From Imbricaverruca yamaguchii (taxonomy: Eukaryota > Arthropoda > Thecostraca > Neoverrucidae): 64,000 nucleotides of DNA. The position numbers and the translations under genes are program-made. The notes under the pieces are model-generated. The model searched no databases. It was not told the origin of the DNA and saw only the letters and a list, made by a program, of their open reading frames with translations. Location of the stretch: contig JAOTOL010001545.1 of NCBI GenBank assembly GCA_034440575.1, forward strand, positions 434,001 to 498,000, written 5' to 3'. Positions 62,669-64,000 of this stretch are shown here, piece after piece. How positions within the stretch are numbered: position 1 is the first letter of the stretch; each line of letters begins with the position of its first letter.

Positions 62669-62833
62669 GGCGACACCGGTGCATCGGCACGGCCAGGCGA
62701 TGCACCGCCTGGCCATGGTGGTGGCAGCTTCGGCTACAGCTACGGCTACGGCAGCTACGGCTACGGCAGCTACGGCTACAGCAGCTACGGCTATCACAGC
62801 TACGGTTACTGCAGCTACGACTACTGCAGCTAA
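62669..62833 (+). repeat. 15-bp repeat with Gly-Ser-Tyr-Gly-Tyr coding potential
   Basis: GGCAGCTACGGCTAC units, six or seven copies, read GSYGYGSYGY and then SYGYHSYGYCSYDYCS with TAA in one plus frame. Gly/Tyr repeats of this kind occur in cuticle and adhesive proteins. Yet no start, signal peptide or splice junction is seen, and the repeat lies in the intron of a minus-strand gene. I treat it as a repeat. Confidence 0.6.
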
Positions 62834-63851
62834 GCAACATATTGTGGAAGTTCCGTCTGCTTCCATGTGGAAACTCGAATCATTTGCGCTTGGTGCCTCT
62901 TGTTAGGGACCACACCCTCCGCACGTGGTTATCATCTTCACAGATCCTACAGCCCCGTGAAGTCCGACGGACGCCGAACAGTCACGGCACCGCGGCACAC
63001 CAGCCAAGGCCGGCCGCCCAGCTCCTCGCCACAGATGTCGCCGCGCCACAGATGTCGCCGCGCCACAGATGTCGCCGCGCCACAGCGGCCGCCGAGCACA
63101 CAGCTGCAGCAGGCGACCCACGACCCAGTTCACACAGCCGCCACCCTGGCTAGCGCAAACAGCGGCCGACCCCAGAAAGCAAACACAGTCGCAGCTGCCG
63201 GTGACGCAGCCGCGGCGCCTGCACAGACGCCGACGCGAGGTGGCGAAGCCGCCGTGCACCAGTATCTGGCCGTCGACGAGCCCGACGCTAGACTGCCCAC
63301 CACCGCGCGTCACGCTACTTCAGCTCCAGCGCAGGGGCAGAACATCACCGTGACTGTCAGGGAGGGTGGCCGCGGGGCGGGGATTGCCGGGTGGTTGAAG
63401 TGTTGAGCTCTGGGTACCAAAGCTCCCGGCTTCAACGCCCGCACCACTGGGGACATTTCCCGATCCCGCGGCCCACCGGCGAAACAGTGTGGGCGGCGCC
63501 ATTAGCCTTGACCGTGCATAAAATGTGGAAAACCACCCAATACACTGACAAATGGGGAGGGTGGGTGCAATGCATGGATGGAATTGGAAGACTCAAATCG
63601 GTGTATTTGGAGAGGGAGGGTGGGGGGTGGGGGTGGGGGTGAAATACATATGGTTCCATGCTAGGAGCTGAAATTATTGAAAGATTGGAGACCCACGCTA
63701 GCTTTGAGTGAGGCCCGCCTCCAAAAAGGAAGACCCCGCAGCTGCCTGCATTGCGTGGCACTTCTAGTCAACACGTGTGCCGCCCTCTACCCCAGCCGCG
63801 CGCAGCCCCGGAGAGCCCACCTCGTCGCAGACGACACGACGCTCGACTGAC
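62834..63851. other. Intron stretch next to the first RA1 exon
   Basis: GC-rich, with three copies of CAGATGTCGCCGCGCCA at 63032-63083 and a G-rich run near 63617-63640. No exon can be supported. Confidence 0.5.
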
Positions 63852-64000
63852 CTGTGGATCGCACGCCCACTTCCATGGTGAGGTAGAAGAGGTTGGGGTC
63901 GCGGTGCTTCATGCGGTACTTGTTGAGCAGGGTGGCCACCAGCTGTCGACACGTGGTTCCGAACGTGACGCTCAGCGTCTTGTACTCGATGTCGGAGCGC
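63852..64000 (-). CDS. RA1 domain, first exon (runs off the window)
   Basis: On the minus strand, 49 codons read RSDIEYKTLSVTFGTTCRQL, then VATLLNKYRMKHRDP, then NLFYLTMEV and GVRST before G/GTCAGT. This is the N-terminal half of a Ras-association domain: the Tyr-Lys-Thr strand, a helix, and the Asp-Pro-x-x-Phe-x-Leu strand. It splices in phase to 57379. A protein with two tandem RA domains could be a relative of Drosophila Rau or of afadin/canoe. I cannot choose, because no PDZ, FHA or DIL domain is visible here. Confidence 0.87.

Overview
The window is animal nuclear DNA, most probably from an arthropod. The genes are split into short, GC-rich exons with canonical GT-AG introns, and the spaces between are dominated by micro- and minisatellites, tRNA-derived SINE-like copies and decayed retroelement pieces. 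A short run of the arthropod telomere motif TTAGG lies near 18.4 kb. I cannot name the species; a crustacean is a guess. No operons, CRISPR or bacterial features are present.

Layout. (1) About 0.15-13.4 kb, plus strand: a class-3 (fatty) aldehyde dehydrogenase gene, complete except for its first and last few codons. Its sixth coding exon exists as three tandem, diverged versions (7.7, 8.1 and 9.9 kb), all 116 nt long and in the same phase, so they must be used one at a time. (2) 14.2-17.7 kb: no gene recognised. (3) 19.1-24.1 kb, plus strand: a complete six-exon UNC119 gene (221 aa). Its first two exons lie in a 2.4-kb patch almost devoid of CpG. (4) 26.1-29.4 kb: two convergent, paralogous single-exon genes for small type-I membrane proteins with five shared cysteines, from a family I do not recognise. 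(5) 29.4-35.7 kb: no gene, old repeats. (6) From the right edge back to about 35.8 kb, minus strand: exons of a protein with two Ras-association (RA) domains, spread over about 28 kb. Its introns hold most of the large arrays: 77-bp, 25-bp (about 107 copies), 51-bp, 22-bp, GA/GATA, 24-bp, 61-bp, 34/24-bp and 11-bp units, plus a 1.7-kb tandem duplication.

The strongest unusual theme is that several minisatellites are not randomly placed. Three have a repeat unit that straddles an intron-exon junction, so the array consists of extra copies of the real splice signal next to the real exon: the acceptor of ALDH3 exon 4, the acceptor of UNC119 exon 5, and the donor of the second RA1 exon. A fourth array ends about 35 nt before the acceptor of that same RA1 exon. 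Together with the mutually exclusive ALDH3 exons and the CpG-poor UNC119 5' end, the window is richest in splicing- and methylation-related signals.

All exon calls come from reading the sequence by eye with splice-site and phase consistency; no database search, RNA data or repeat library was available.
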